Positions 29,846 to 41,200 of a stretch of DNA of 64,000 nucleotides are shown here, one piece after another. The translations under genes were made by a program, and so were the position numbers. Below the pieces are notes generated by a model, which saw nothing but the letters and a program-made list of their open reading frames with translations, ran no database searches and was not told the DNA's origin. Numbering within the stretch: position 1 is the first letter of the stretch; every line of letters begins with the position of its first letter. The stretch lies in contig OOIN01000025.1 in NCBI GenBank assembly GCA_900323505.1, positions 186,001 through 250,000 of the forward strand, written 5' to 3'. This DNA is from Ustilago trichophora. Its lineage: Eukaryota > Basidiomycota > Ustilaginomycetes > Ustilaginales > Ustilaginaceae.

Positions 29846-32800
29846 ATGGCTTCTCTTGATATGGACGCTTCGGCAGCCGCCGCTAGCCTCGACAGCCTTC
29901 ACAGCGCTCTTTCCAAGATTCGCCACCATACCAACTCGAAGCTCGAAAACCAAAAGGGCCCAGCACAGCTCCTCGTCGCCGTCGAAGCTACCCTCAGCGA
30001 ACAGGACACCAATGCTTCCACCTCCGCTTCCGGTGCAGCTGCTTCAAAGCATGCTTTTGTCCAGCGTGCACCTGCAGAGTACTTCCTCGCTTTGGAATCC
30101 ATGCTCGAATTGGCCAAATCCCCCTCCTCGCCACCCTCGCTGCTCAACAACGTCTTCTACCTGCTCTCCATCGTAGCACCTCATGTCTCGGGAGGAATCA
30201 TTCGCGCCAAGTTGTCGTCCATCGTACCCGCCGTCGGCAAGCTCCTCAGCACACCTCACCCCACCACCTTCAACGTCAATGACACCTCGGCCGCAGAGAA
30301 CTATGCTTCCGCGCTCAAATCGGCCCTCGCCATTCTGCAGGCCATCTACACTGCTTTCGAGTCTGACGTCGCGGCACTCGAAAAGGACGTACCCCTGCGC
30401 TCGTGCTGGTCTGCCACTCTCAACCTCTGTGCTGACTCGCGTCCCAAAGTTCGCAGACGTGCGCAGCTTCTCATCAACACCATCCTGCCCACAACCGCCG
30501 CCGCTTCCGTCAAGCCGTACCATCCTTATCTCAAGCTCACTTTTGACTGGATCATCTCCACCCTCGGTCATGTTGCTGATGCTGGATCCGTCTCTTCTTC
30601 AAACACAAAGAACAACAACTCGAAAAACAAGAAGAAGGAGGACCCCATGCACCCCAAGTACGACAAGAAGTCCGGCACTGCCAAGCAAGCACAGGCAGCC
30701 GCTGCACTTCGACAGAACCAGGGCGACACCGCTTCCGTCGGTATCTGGGTTTGCGGCTTTGCCAAGCAGTTGATCAACATTCTCCCCATCGCTCAAGTCG
30801 ACGACCTTGTTGCCACTCTCCTTCGCTTGCCAGGCCTCCAGAACCCTTTCCTTACCGTAGCCGCTTTCGACGTCTTTGAAGCTTTCCTCAAGACGTGCCG
30901 ACCCAGCATCTCGTCGGGTGCTGCACAAGCCGATGCTCTGCTAATCCAGTCGCACGTCACCTCGACACCCAGCAGCATTGGAGAAAAGACGCTCGCCAGC
31001 TTGCTAGAGTCGCTCCGCTCGCCTGCCTTTGTCCCTTCCAGCGCAGACGTCCAGCTTCTCCCCGCTTACCTGCGTGCCCTCGAGCACGCCGTGTCGGCCT
31101 ACTCGCGCTTCGACAAGGGCGAGCCTGCATGGCGTCTGGCTCCTCAGGTCTGGTCCGATGTCTTTGCACTGTCCTTGTCGGCCAAGTCGGATGCCTCGCG
31201 TACTGCTCCTGCCGTCCGCTCCGCCGGTCGCGACACTCTCATCGCTCTTTTGAAGTACTGTGTCCCCGATGCCGCCGTCGACGACTCGATCAAGGCGTCC
31301 TTCTCCAAGAAGAAGGCGGCCAATGCTCCTCTGCTCGATATGATTCAGTCCATCGAGGATGCGCTTGGTAAGGACTCGCTCCAGTACATGCACTCGCGCG
31401 CCGAGATCCTCTCTGTACTTGCCTCGCTGATTGCCCGATTGCGATATCACTACGTGCCCGGCACGCAGCCTCCTCATCCCGCCGCTGCTTCGCTCACCAT
31501 GCACATCGTTCAGACCATCGCAGAGCTTCGTCAGGAGCCCACTTTTGAACACCGCGAGTACGCCGACACTGTCATTGCCGCCGCTGTCGAGGTGTGCGGT
31601 CCACGCCTGCTCCTCGAAGCCCTCCCGCTCAACCTGTTCGGGGAAGCCCAAGGTCCGGGTCGTGCTTGGCTGCTTCCCCTCATCCGCACCAAGATCAACA
31701 ACACCGAGCTAAGCCATTTCACTGGAGACCTCGTCTCGCTCTCCGAGAAGATCTTCAACAAGCGACAGGAAGCCGAGACCGACGGCCGCCCCGTCGAGGC
31801 CAAGATGTACGAGGCTCTCACCGAGCAGATTTGGGCTCTTTTCCCCGCCTACTGCGCCATGCCCCGCGACCTTGTCACTGCATTCTCCCGTCAATTTGCC
31901 GAGCTTTTGACCAATGTGCTTTACACCCAGCCCAACCTGCGTCCTTCGATCTGCCGTGGTCTGCAGGCGCTCGTCTACCGTAACGAGGCGCTCGTCTCGT
32001 CGGGCGCCCCTTCAGACTCGCTCAAGCACGCCTTCGGCCTCGACCAGGCGGATGGTAAAGCCAACATTGCTCACCTTTCGGCCATCGCTCCCAACCTACT
32101 CGCTGTCCTTTTCAACGTCTTCTCTCAGTCGCCCGGTGAGGGCCGAGGTTTCGTCTACGACACCATCGCTGCTTACCTGCGCGTCATGTCGCCCCAGGAT
32201 GTCCAGAACACGTATGTCAAGGTCAAGACGACCCTCGAGCAGTCGCTGCCCACCCTCTCGACTAAGCAGAAGAAGAACCAGCAGAAGGAGTCGCCCAACA
32301 CCCCTCCTCCCGTTCCTTACACCATGCTTGACCTGCTTTCCGCGCTCATTCCTCACCTCGACAAGAGTGCTCAGGGCTCGGCTGCCGATCTCTTTACGCT
32401 CATCTGCCAGGACAACGTGCTTCGCTCGCACGACTCGACCGTCCAGAAGAAGAGCTACCGTATCCTCAGCCGCCTGCTCGAGGGCGATGCCGGCAAGCAG
32501 ATCCTGTTGGTCGGTGACAAGAGCGCAAACCGTGTCACCGAATTGCTGGAAAAGCTGCGCGAGTCGACAGCCAGCGTTGCGCTTGGTGCCAAGCGCGACC
32601 GTGTCCTCCTGCTCGCCACCCTCGTCCCCAACATTCCTTCGGACGAGCTGCACCACCTTCCTACCATCATCCCTGAGGCCGTGCTCGCTACCAAGGAGGT
32701 CAACGCTGTTACGCGTCAGAATGCCTACGAGTTGCTCGTCCAGATGGGTTACAAGATGGAGCAAGGCGGTTCTATCAATCGAACCCTTGTCGAAGGCCAC

Positions 32801-34291
32801 GGTGCCGGCGCTGCCGCCGACGGCGAGGCCGAAGCCGAGGAGGACAGCGAGATGGCTGAGGGCGGCGTCGTCTCTGCCTCGATCAGCGAGTACCTCACCA
32901 TGGTTGCCGCTGGTCTTGCTGGTACCACGCCACACATGATCAGTGCCACCATCACGGCGCTCTCGCGCCTGGTGTACGAGTTTAAGGAGAATCTCGAGCA
33001 GACTGTCCTCGACGACTTGCTTAGCACCATCGAGGTCTACCTTCAGTCTGCCAACCGTGAGATTGTCAAGTCGGCCATCGGGTTTGTCAAGGTAGCCATT
33101 GTCGACTTCAACACGGCCTTGATCGATTCGCACCTGCCCAAGCTGATCCCAGCGCTGCTCGGATGGTCGACCGAGCACAAGCAACACTTCAAGGTCAAGG
33201 TCCGCCACATCTTTGAGCGCCTGCTCCGTCGATTCGGGTTCGAGCGTATCTACCAGCTTACCGACGAGGACAACCGCAAGCTGATCAACAACATCCGCAA
33301 GCGCAAGGAGCGAGCTAAGCGCAAGAAGGCTGACGCTGCCGCTGAGCGTGAAGCGGGTGCCTTTGGTGAGGACGATGATGAGCCCGGCCTTGCTCCTCGC
33401 GTCTTGAAGACAAAGGGTGGCAACGACGCCTTCGAGGAGGTTGTCTACGGTTCCGAGTCGGACATCTCCGATTCCGATGAGGACGGTGACGATGATGGCG
33501 AGACCGACGGACGCAAGGGCGGCACAGCAGCTGCTCTGGCTCGCAACCGCAACCGCAAGAACGGCGGTGCTGATGCCGAGGAGAAGGGCGGCCGACGTCG
33601 ACGAGCCAAGCAGCAGGACGAGGCGTACATTGAGATGGACGACGACGACGACGTGCCCATGGACTTGCTCGACCGCAGTGCCACCGCTCGCATCTCGCTC
33701 TCCAACCCGAACGCCAAGAACGCTGCCAATGGCCGCAACAAGAAGCGCCAACCTGGTCAGGAAGCATCCAAGTTTGCGCTCGATGAAGCAACCGGACGTA
33801 TGCTCATCGACGACGACGAGGACCACTCTGGCAAGCAGAACGCTGCATCCAAGCGCGTCTCGTTCGCCGAAGGTGCCAATCCCGAGGCTGTTGATGTGGA
33901 AGGCGCCGGCACGGCCTACATCAACCAAGCCCGTGGTGTCGATGGTATGGCCCAGGTCCGAGGTGGAGCAGTCAAGTTCAACAAGAACAACAAGCGTTCG
34001 CGCGAGGCCGAGCGCGAGATGGAGCTCGAGCAGATTGCACTCGAAGACGCTCAGGACCGCGCACGACAGGTGCAGAGCGGCAAGCCTGCCCCCGCGGACA
34101 AGAAGAGACGCGTCAAGGAGACGATCGGCAAAGAGTTCCGTGCCAAGCGCGGTGGCGGTGATGTGATCAGGAACGGCAAGAGTCCCTACGCCTACGTTCC
34201 GCTCAGCCAGGTCGCGGGTAAGAAGGCAGGCAAGGACAGCAACAATGTTTCGTACACGGGCAAGGGTGACAAGAGCCGTAAGCGTCGTTAA
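29846..34291 (+). CDS. RRP12: RRP12-like ribosome biogenesis HEAT-repeat protein
   Basis: Encodes 1481 residues. The N-terminal half is helical repeat protein with RRP12/NUC173 features (RPKVRRRAQLLINTILP, FVKVAIVDFNTALIDSHLPK, HKQHFKVKVRHIFERLLRRF, and the NIRKRKERAKRKK segment). The C-terminal 380 residues alternate acidic runs with basic nuclear-localisation-like stretches and end KSRKRR. Rrp12 accompanies both pre-ribosomal subunits and assists their nuclear export together with Ran and karyopherins. Yeast Rrp12 has 1228 residues; the extra length here is mainly in linker and C-terminal low-complexity regions. There is no intron. The start at 29846 opens directly into family-like sequence (SLHSALSKIRHHTNSKLENQ). 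Confidence 0.92.
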   Translation: MASLDMDASAAAASLDSLHSALSKIRHHTNSKLENQKGPAQLLVAVEATLSEQDTNASTSASGAAASKHAFVQRAPAEYFLALESMLELAKSPSSPPSLLNNVFYLLSIVAPHVSGGIIRAKLSSIVPAVGKLLSTPHPTTFNVNDTSAAENYASALKSALAILQAIYTAFESDVAALEKDVPLRSCWSATLNLCADSRPKVRRRAQLLINTILPTTAAASVKPYHPYLKLTFDWIISTLGHVADAGSVSSSNTKNNNSKNKKKEDPMHPKYDKKSGTAKQAQAAAALRQNQGDTASVGIWVCGFAKQLINILPIAQVDDLVATLLRLPGLQNPFLTVAAFDVFEAFLKTCRPSISSGAAQADALLIQSHVTSTPSSIGEKTLASLLESLRSPAFVPSSADVQLLPAYLRALEHAVSAYSRFDKGEPAWRLAPQVWSDVFALSLSAKSDASRTAPAVRSAGRDTLIALLKYCVPDAAVDDSIKASFSKKKAANAPLLDMIQSIEDALGKDSLQYMHSRAEILSVLASLIARLRYHYVPGTQPPHPAAASLTMHIVQTIAELRQEPTFEHREYADTVIAAAVEVCGPRLLLEALPLNLFGEAQGPGRAWLLPLIRTKINNTELSHFTGDLVSLSEKIFNKRQEAETDGRPVEAKMYEALTEQIWALFPAYCAMPRDLVTAFSRQFAELLTNVLYTQPNLRPSICRGLQALVYRNEALVSSGAPSDSLKHAFGLDQADGKANIAHLSAIAPNLLAVLFNVFSQSPGEGRGFVYDTIAAYLRVMSPQDVQNTYVKVKTTLEQSLPTLSTKQKKNQQKESPNTPPPVPYTMLDLLSALIPHLDKSAQGSAADLFTLICQDNVLRSHDSTVQKKSYRILSRLLEGDAGKQILLVGDKSANRVTELLEKLRESTASVALGAKRDRVLLLATLVPNIPSDELHHLPTIIPEAVLATKEVNAVTRQNAYELLVQMGYKMEQGGSINRTLVEGHGAGAAADGEAEAEEDSEMAEGGVVSASISEYLTMVAAGLAGTTPHMISATITALSRLVYEFKENLEQTVLDDLLSTIEVYLQSANREIVKSAIGFVKVAIVDFNTALIDSHLPKLIPALLGWSTEHKQHFKVKVRHIFERLLRRFGFERIYQLTDEDNRKLINNIRKRKERAKRKKADAAAEREAGAFGEDDDEPGLAPRVLKTKGGNDAFEEVVYGSESDISDSDEDGDDDGETDGRKGGTAAALARNRNRKNGGADAEEKGGRRRRAKQQDEAYIEMDDDDDVPMDLLDRSATARISLSNPNAKNAANGRNKKRQPGQEASKFALDEATGRMLIDDDEDHSGKQNAASKRVSFAEGANPEAVDVEGAGTAYINQARGVDGMAQVRGGAVKFNKNNKRSREAEREMELEQIALEDAQDRARQVQSGKPAPADKKRRVKETIGKEFRAKRGGGDVIRNGKSPYAYVPLSQVAGKKAGKDSNNVSYTGKGDKSRKRR

Positions 34292-34401
34292 AGACGGCGG
34301 GGACGAGGTGAAGCATTGAATCGCATTGTATATACTTTTTCCACTTCTAGTTGGGTAGAGAATCCAGTCATGCAGCGTTACAAAGAACCAAAGTGTGTGA
34401 G

Positions 34402-35592
34402 TTATGTGTGTGAAGGAGGAGGTGGCGGTGATGGTTGGTGAGGTGGACGTTGAGGGTTGAGGGCTGTGCGAGAGACACGCATTCGACTTCGCTGGAGCAT
34501 GGCTTGGATCGGGTCGAGTTTTGTTGCACTGCCAGATGCTGTGGTTGGCGTAGCAGTTGCGGGCGATGAAGGGGCGTATTGCGACTTGGGTTTCTCGAGC
34601 TCGGTCAGTTGTTCATGATGAACCCAATAGCTCTTGCCATAGTTGATGACGAGTTCTTGACCCTTTCGAATGGGACGAGTGGCGAAGAGACCCATTTGAA
34701 ACTTTGGCCGTTCGGCTTGTTGCGAGTCATCCGAGAGCTGAATGAAGGAACGGAATTCGACGTTTGGTTTGGAAGCAATGCCACGATAGTCGTTGACAAA
34801 GCGCGATTCGTTTCCCCAATGTCGACTGTCTATATAGAGCGCTGTTGGATTGTGATGCTCGTCTTGGCTTTTGTCTTTGTCACCCGCCAGAGAAAGGTTT
34901 TTGAGCTCGGTTGCGGCATCATCGGGAGAGTCTGAAGCAGCCATCCGCGGATCGTGGCAGAGACTCAAGTCGTATGTAGAGTGAAAGTCGGCATCTGCTT
35001 TGGTGTGCAAGACGCCGAGATAAGGACGAATAAAGGTGTTGCATGGCAGATCTTGGCCCGCGAACAGACCGTAGGATCCTGCTGAGGGATGACAGGTCAA
35101 ATTGCGACTGGTCGAGTGAAAGCATTCAGGATCCCAGGGTGTATTTCGATCGATGGGCCAAATGACAAGTGGGACCTGTTCTTGAATCGATGTTGTGTAC
35201 AAGGTCTCTGCTTGACCATCGTTGTGTGTTGCTCGAGGCAGATCTTTGGGGGAGCTTGGGCCTACTACATCTGAGTTGTCCGACGAGGAGGAGGAGGCTG
35301 TGGAGGGCTGAAGAACGTATCGTTGAGCAATAGAGTCGGGGACAGATGGTGCAACGAGATTGTGTGTGAGAAATACAACATCCATGGGCCAGTCTGATGG
35401 TATTTGTAGGCTTGGAACGGGGGGTGTACGAATTTGTGGCTTGTTGATGGAAGATGTCCACCACTCTCGAGCTTGGGCGTTGAGCGAGGATTCTAGGGAT
35501 GGCTTGGGAGAATGAGTGGGCTTGACTGCATGGTTGAGCACCGCGTTGACTCCTTGAGCGGTGTCTTCTTGGGTAGCAACAGCTCTCGACAT
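34402..35592 (-). CDS. SET-domain protein (putative lysine methyltransferase)
   Basis: Encodes 396 residues from the ATG at 35592. A SET domain covers about residues 170-345: the opening GSYGLFAGQDLPCNTFIRPY, then GNESRFVNDYRG (equivalent to the NHxC-type core NESRFINDY), and RPIRKGQELVINYGKSYW, the tyrosine-containing end of the domain. The N- and C-terminal flanks are Ser/Pro-rich. The NESRFVNDYRG form resembles fungal proteins annotated as SET-domain containing with no known substrate. I see no cysteine-rich pre- or post-SET segment, so a non-histone or undefined target is as likely as a histone. The gene converges with RRP12 with 110 bp between stops. Confidence 0.8.
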   Translation of the reverse strand: MSRAVATQEDTAQGVNAVLNHAVKPTHSPKPSLESSLNAQAREWWTSSINKPQIRTPPVPSLQIPSDWPMDVVFLTHNLVAPSVPDSIAQRYVLQPSTASSSSSDNSDVVGPSSPKDLPRATHNDGQAETLYTTSIQEQVPLVIWPIDRNTPWDPECFHSTSRNLTCHPSAGSYGLFAGQDLPCNTFIRPYLGVLHTKADADFHSTYDLSLCHDPRMAASDSPDDAATELKNLSLAGDKDKSQDEHHNPTALYIDSRHWGNESRFVNDYRGIASKPNVEFRSFIQLSDDSQQAERPKFQMGLFATRPIRKGQELVINYGKSYWVHHEQLTELEKPKSQYAPSSPATATPTTASGSATKLDPIQAMLQRSRMRVSRTALNPQRPPHQPSPPPPPSHT

Positions 35593-36222
35593 TGCAGATG
35601 AGGAGCAAGCTGGTAGGTTGCGTGGTTCGAGGTGCAAGGATGAGGTCAAGAAGAATTGTCTTTTTTGTTGCCAAAAAAAAAGTTGATGCTGTTGGACCCT
35701 GAACGGGAGTGGCCAAAGTTCAAATGTGCGGCCAGAGCAAACTAACATCAGAATCAAAAAAAAAATCCTGACTGATTTCTTCGGATGCCATCCGAAATCC
35801 CAATTTCAGCCGTCACAAGGCCTTTTCGAGAGAGCTTCTCATCGAGTCACGGGCCAATTTTTTTTTCTCTTTTATTTAATTTAAAAAAGTGTTCACATGA
35901 CAGAGCTGGAGCTGCTGCTGCCTCTGCTGCTGGTGGGCGGATGTTCCCGACAGCCAGACAGTCTAGAACGCTTGGACCGGCTTCACAGCGAAGCCACTTG
36001 GACACTCTGCAATCCACAGGTATTTTCATCAATAACAATTAGTTATTCCTAGCTTCCTTCCTCGTTTTCCAGTCTTGCCACCATCTATCTTCCGCTTTCA
36101 TCTTCATACATACGCATAGCTCAACTGAGCCCGACTACAAATCCTTCTCCCAGTTCTTGTTTGTCTTCAATCCGTTTTTGCATCTTGACTCCGGCAGCAA
36201 ACTGCCTCAAACATCCTTCACC
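35593..36222. promoter_or_regulatory. Divergent promoter region of the SET gene and LEU4
   Basis: 630 bp without a gene. It includes a poly-A/T stretch (35862-35890) and a short CTGCTG run near 35912-35932. I looked for a Leu3-type CCGGNNCCGG site and saw none. Confidence 0.45.
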
Positions 36223-38124
36223 ATGGCGCCCATGATCCCCGGCGACAAGTACGTACCCTACAAGCCCATCGACCTCCCTAACCGAACATGGCCTACCAAA
36301 GTTCAAAAGACTTCGCCCATTTGGACCTCGGTCGATCTCAGAGATGGTAACCAGGCCCTCATCAACCCCATGTCTGGAGAGCAAAAGCTCAAGTTCTACC
36401 AGAAGCTCGTCCAGGTCGGCTTCAAGGAAATCGAGGTCGCCTTCCCCTCGGCCTCCGATACCGACTTTGGCTTTGTCCGTCACATCATCGAGAACAACAT
36501 GATCCCCGACGACGTCTACATCCAGGTCCTCACCCCAGCTCGTGAAGAGCTCATCCGACGCACTTTCGAGTCCATCAAGGGAGCAAAGAACGTCGTCCTC
36601 CACATGTACAACGCCTCCTCTCCTCTCTTCCGCAACGTCGTCTTCAGCAACTCCAAGGAGCAGACCATTGACCTCGCCGTAAAACACACAAAGATCGTTC
36701 GCGAGCTCGTCGACCAGTACTCGAAACCCGAAAACGGCGGCACCAACTTCAAGTACGAGTACTCGCCAGAGACTTTTACTCAGACCGAAATGGACTTTGC
36801 CGTCGAGATCTGCGAAGCTGTCCGCACCGCATGGGGCAAGGCATCCCACCAAAATCCAATCATTTTCAACCTTCCCGCTACCGTCGAGGTCGGCCCTCCC
36901 AACCACTATGCCGACCAGATCGAGTACTTCTGCAACAACATCACCGACCGTGCTTCCGTCATCGTCTCTCTCCACCCTCACAACGATCGAGGCTGTGCCG
37001 TCGCTGCTACCGAGCTCGGTCTGCTCGCCGGTGGTGACCGTGTCGAGGGCTGCCTCTTTGGTAACGGTGAGCGCACCGGTAATGTTGACATTGTCACCCT
37101 TGCCCTCAATATGTTCTCGCAAGGTATTCAGCCCGGCGAGCTCGATCTTTCCGACATTCAGTCCGTCGTCGACGTCGTCAGTGGCTGCAACGACATCCCT
37201 GTCCACCCTCGTCATCCTTACGCCGGTGACCTTGTCTTCACCGCATTCTCTGGCAGCCACCAGGACGCCATCAAGAAGGGCTTTGCCGCCCAGGCCAAGC
37301 GCATCGCCGAGGGCGACAACACCTGGGAGATCCCTTACCTCCCCATCGATCCCGTCGACCTCGGCTGCACCTACGAGGCCGTCATCCGTGTCAACTCGCA
37401 GTCGGGCAAGGGAGGTGTCGCCTACCTCGTTGCACAGAGCCTTGGTCTCGACCTCCCCCGCAGAATGCAGGTGGCCTTCTACCAGGTCATTCAGGAAGTC
37501 GCCGACCGCACCGGCAAGGAGATGACGTCGGACGACATCACCAGCATCTTCACCAAGACCTACCACCTCGCTTCGCTCGAGGCCGGCCGCAACGAGGGCC
37601 GATTCGCCCTCCGCGGCTACTCTCTCTCGGACGATCTTTCCTCCAGTATCACTTCGGAAGACGAGCACGGCTCGGGTCTCCAGACGCCTCGCCACCGTCG
37701 TTTCACCGGAAAGGTGCTCTACCAAGGCAAGGTCCACGAGCTCACAGGCACTGGCAACGGTGCCCTCTCTGCCCTTCTCGACGCCGTCGAGTCGACGTTC
37801 GGCATCAAGGCCGAGATTCGCGAATACAGCGAGCATGCCATCACAAAGTCATCCAGTCTCCAAACTGGCACCAACGCCTCGGCCGCTGCTGCCGGACGAG
37901 GGAACGGATCTAAAGCTCAAGCCGCTTCCTACGTCGAACTCATCGACCCTGCCCAAAAGGAGCAGCTCGGAGAGAAGAAGGCCCCTGGCTTCTGGGGTGT
38001 CGGCATCGACGTCGACATCACCACCGCTTCCCTCAAAGCCGTCCTCTCGTCGCTTAGCAACATTTCCAAGCCCGAAGCCGTCATCGACGAAGCCGTTCAA
38101 GTCGCTGCCAATGGAAAGAACTAA
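36223..38124 (+). CDS. LEU4: 2-isopropylmalate synthase
   Basis: Encodes 633 residues from the ATG at 36223. The catalytic domain begins [16 protein letters not shown] (residues ~31-46), containing the metal-binding Asp of the HMGL-like TIM barrel. It continues with SLHPHNDRG (about 250) and the signature [17 protein letters not shown] (about 279-295). The C-terminal regulatory domain after ~residue 490 ([20 protein letters not shown]) is the leucine feedback domain. The enzyme condenses acetyl-CoA with 2-ketoisovalerate, the first committed step of leucine synthesis. A Ser-rich insert ([12 protein letters not shown]) separates core and regulatory regions. An earlier in-frame ATG at 36157 adds 22 residues without obvious presequence character. 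The gene converges on RCY1 with 95 bp between stops. Length is typical of fungal Leu4 (~620). Confidence 0.95.
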   Translation: MAPMIPGDKYVPYKPIDLPNRTWPTKVQKTSPIWTSVDLRDGNQALINPMSGEQKLKFYQKLVQVGFKEIEVAFPSASDTDFGFVRHIIENNMIPDDVYIQVLTPAREELIRRTFESIKGAKNVVLHMYNASSPLFRNVVFSNSKEQTIDLAVKHTKIVRELVDQYSKPENGGTNFKYEYSPETFTQTEMDFAVEICEAVRTAWGKASHQNPIIFNLPATVEVGPPNHYADQIEYFCNNITDRASVIVSLHPHNDRGCAVAATELGLLAGGDRVEGCLFGNGERTGNVDIVTLALNMFSQGIQPGELDLSDIQSVVDVVSGCNDIPVHPRHPYAGDLVFTAFSGSHQDAIKKGFAAQAKRIAEGDNTWEIPYLPIDPVDLGCTYEAVIRVNSQSGKGGVAYLVAQSLGLDLPRRMQVAFYQVIQEVADRTGKEMTSDDITSIFTKTYHLASLEAGRNEGRFALRGYSLSDDLSSSITSEDEHGSGLQTPRHRRFTGKVLYQGKVHELTGTGNGALSALLDAVESTFGIKAEIREYSEHAITKSSSLQTGTNASAAAAGRGNGSKAQAASYVELIDPAQKEQLGEKKAPGFWGVGIDVDITTASLKAVLSSLSNISKPEAVIDEAVQVAANGKN

Positions 38125-38219
38125 AAGCTGTCACTCAAAACTCATCTCTGTTTCAGTTCCCTTCGGTCATCGCCTACATCGAAAATGCAAATATGAATCA
38201 TGATTCGCCTCCCTTTTGT

Positions 38220-41200
38220 TCAGCATACAGTGCAATCCTCTGAAACCTTGAAGCCGAAAATCTCGTGATCGACCTGTTTTTCAATCTGTCGAAAATCGCT
38301 TCGACTCTTGAGGAATTCATAGAGTTCTTCTTGGCCAAAGACGAATCCGTCTTCGCGTGCCGAGGCTCTGGCGCTCGTTGCAGCGGCGTCCTTGTTTTTC
38401 AGCAAGGCGATGAGCTCTCTGCCATCGACAATGTAGTAGTTGGCGAGCGTTTTCAGCGAATTGTAGAATCGCGGGATGTCGGGTTCTTTGGATCGAAGCG
38501 AGGCGATGAAGGCCGAAATGTGATTGAGGTCCGAGATGAGTTGGAAGCCGCCTGTTTGGCTGATTTGAAGGCTCTTGAGATGTTTGGTGAGGATTCCAAA
38601 GAGACGCAAAGCTACTTCGGTGTAAAAGAGGTCTAGGATCTCGCGATCGGTAGCGCCGACGAGGAGGGAACAGTGGAACCGGAGCATCTCGATCGTCGAG
38701 CGTGTCGCCTTGGTAGAACTGTCGAGCTCAGCCATGCTCGACACGTCGTTCCCGGCGTAGTCGAGCGGATCGCGTTGAGAAAACAAAATCCACTCTGCTC
38801 GCTTCATAAGCAGATCTACTGAAACAGACAGACCTCCTGCAACGAAATCGTCCAAGCTCCCCTCGAAAGCCTTCTTGGCGCGGACGACAGGATTGAGAAA
38901 GTCGTCGATATCGAGCTTGACCACCGGCACCAACGTCTGCGAAAAGTACACGGAACAAAGTTGAGAGATGGTATCCGCGATGTGGGTCAACTCAAAGAAC
39001 TGCACAAGCGGAAGCACCTCGGCTCCTCCGTTGTCGTTTGAGCTTGATCCCTTTTCAACGCCGCTCGATGACGCGTCGCCGTCAGAGAGCGGATTCCATT
39101 GCTTGATCTCTTCCGTCGCCTTGTTGAATCCGGGAGCAATGTGTTGCTCTCCCAGCACTTGGAAGAGCGAAAGACACACTTCTTCCATCTCCGCGGTGAC
39201 GCGTCGGCCGTTGGACGTTGTCGGTGGGTACACCATGAACGCTTCCATTCGCTTGAGCGATTCGCGATTGACTTGGATGAGCGACAAAGCTGTGTCGAGC
39301 GACAGGAGCAGCTGAAGTCGAGCGAATCTGCTCCGATCGATTGCAAAGTTTGGTCCCGCAGCTGGACGCGATGCACTTTGCTCCGTGCTTTGGGTTGCAG
39401 AGAGTCGCTTTTCATCTAGCTCCAAGGTCTCGTTTGTAAATGCATTCGTGTTTGTGTTAGTGGTTGCACTCCACCCTCGTGCATCGACACTTGGATCAAC
39501 GCTGGAAGCAGTCCAAGTGTTTGCGCTCACGTCTTGACTCGAGCTCTTTTCGTTCCACTCTTTCTGGACACTTGAGTTCGCGAAGCCTCCAAAGTCGTCG
39601 GTCTTTTCGTTTGTTGACAAAGGTGGATTGAGCTCTTCCTCATCGCTATCATCGTCTCCAACGACGTGACCATCCGGTCCGCCGAGGACTTCTTTGCTGA
39701 AATCGACGTATCCATTGTTGGCTGCGACATCGCTTCGGTTCGTCATGGCTGGCGTCGACGACCGTTGCGGCGTGCCGAGGACCGAGCTGGCTCCACTTGC
39801 ATTGCGTGCACCTCCAGCTGAGCTCTGTTGCCACTTGAGGGGATTGAGCTGACTCAAGCCCGTGCCTGCAGTGCGAATCACAGCTCCTCCGACTGCTCCA
39901 GCTGCACGCGGAACCACGGTTACAGGCATGAGAAGGACGTCTTTGAAACCGCTGAGCACGTTGCGCTTGACCTGTGCTGGATTGTTGCTCGCTAAGAATG
40001 CTGTGTCCATGGTCTTGCTCTGCTTGACGGAAGCAGACTTGCGTGCCGATGTCGCATCACTATCACCGTCGTTGCACACGTCCATCATGACATTGCGCAC
40101 CCAGTCTCGCTCTTCTTGAAGATACTCGTCCAGATGCGCCTCAAACATGGACAAGACGATGGCTCGACATTTGGCGGGATCGACAAAGTCGGGATGGCGC
40201 GGCTCAATTTTCTCAAGGGTATCGGCGATCTTGAGCGCTTGCGAGAAGGTGGCGGCTGCCGCTTGGAGATAGAGGTGGACGTCGATAGAGCGAGCTTTGG
40301 CAAGGATGCCGTTGATGTATTCGCCGACCACTTCGTTGGCGATACGGCTGGCAAAGGCGAGTAGGACCTGCTGCTCGGGAGGAAAGACGCGGGCGACGAG
40401 CGAGCCGTCGGTCTGCAGGGACGCGAGCACATCCGCCATGAAGGCGTCCATGGCGGTAAAGTCCAAGGCGGGACGAGACTGCGTCGCAGAGATGGTGAAG
40501 TTGGCCTCTGGTCGGTGAGAAGTGCTTCTGAAAAGTGTATCTCGCTTTTCGAGGAAGCTGAGTGCGGCAGCGGAACCAGGATGGTCGAGGAGCGACAAGA
40601 AGTTGGTGTTCTCGCCTTCAAGCAGTATTGAGCCTCCGAGAGCAAAGTTGCCAGAGAAAGAGGCGGAGGACTCCGCGGTGGAGACAGCGAGGTCCCATAT
40701 CAAGGTGGCATGCTCGTGCATGTCAGCTTCAGCGCGTTCGACGGCCTTGCTAACGTCCATGCCCCTCTGCCCTGCACGTAGCGCATCTGCTCGCCTAGCA
40801 TCTGCGCCTTCGAAAGCGGAGAGGAGAACTCCTTCGAGATAGTCGGCAGCTTCGCGTATGGACATGCGCAGCCTCCACTGGACCTGGTCAAATGGATCCG
40901 AAGAGGCGTCAGCAGCTTGAGACGCACTTGACATTGGGTGTGCTGGCTTGGCTGGCTTGGCGAAAGAGCCGAGCACAAGCGGACCTGTGAAGCGCGCGAC
41001 ATTGCAGATCATGTACGCTTGGGACGAAAGCGATGACAAGCTGGGATCGGTAAAGACGAGCGACGTGGTTGGGGATGTCTCGAAGAGAAGGCTTTGGACG
41101 AAGGGCTTGAGAGTTACGGCGATGCGCTTGAATGTTTGATATGCAGAGTCGGGCTCGGTGCTCGGAACGGGAAGCTTGGATTCGGCGCAATAGGAAAAGA

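Noticed and set aside
32096..33928. 610-codon open frame antisense to RRP12
   Set aside because: Same cause as the LEU4 antisense frame; no family similarity and the sense strand clearly encodes RRP12.
36121..37836. 571-codon open frame antisense to LEU4
   Set aside because: It exactly shadows the LEU4 coding region in the complementary frame. High GC codon bias in smut genes commonly keeps antisense frames open; composition is Val/Gly/Asp-rich without any domain.
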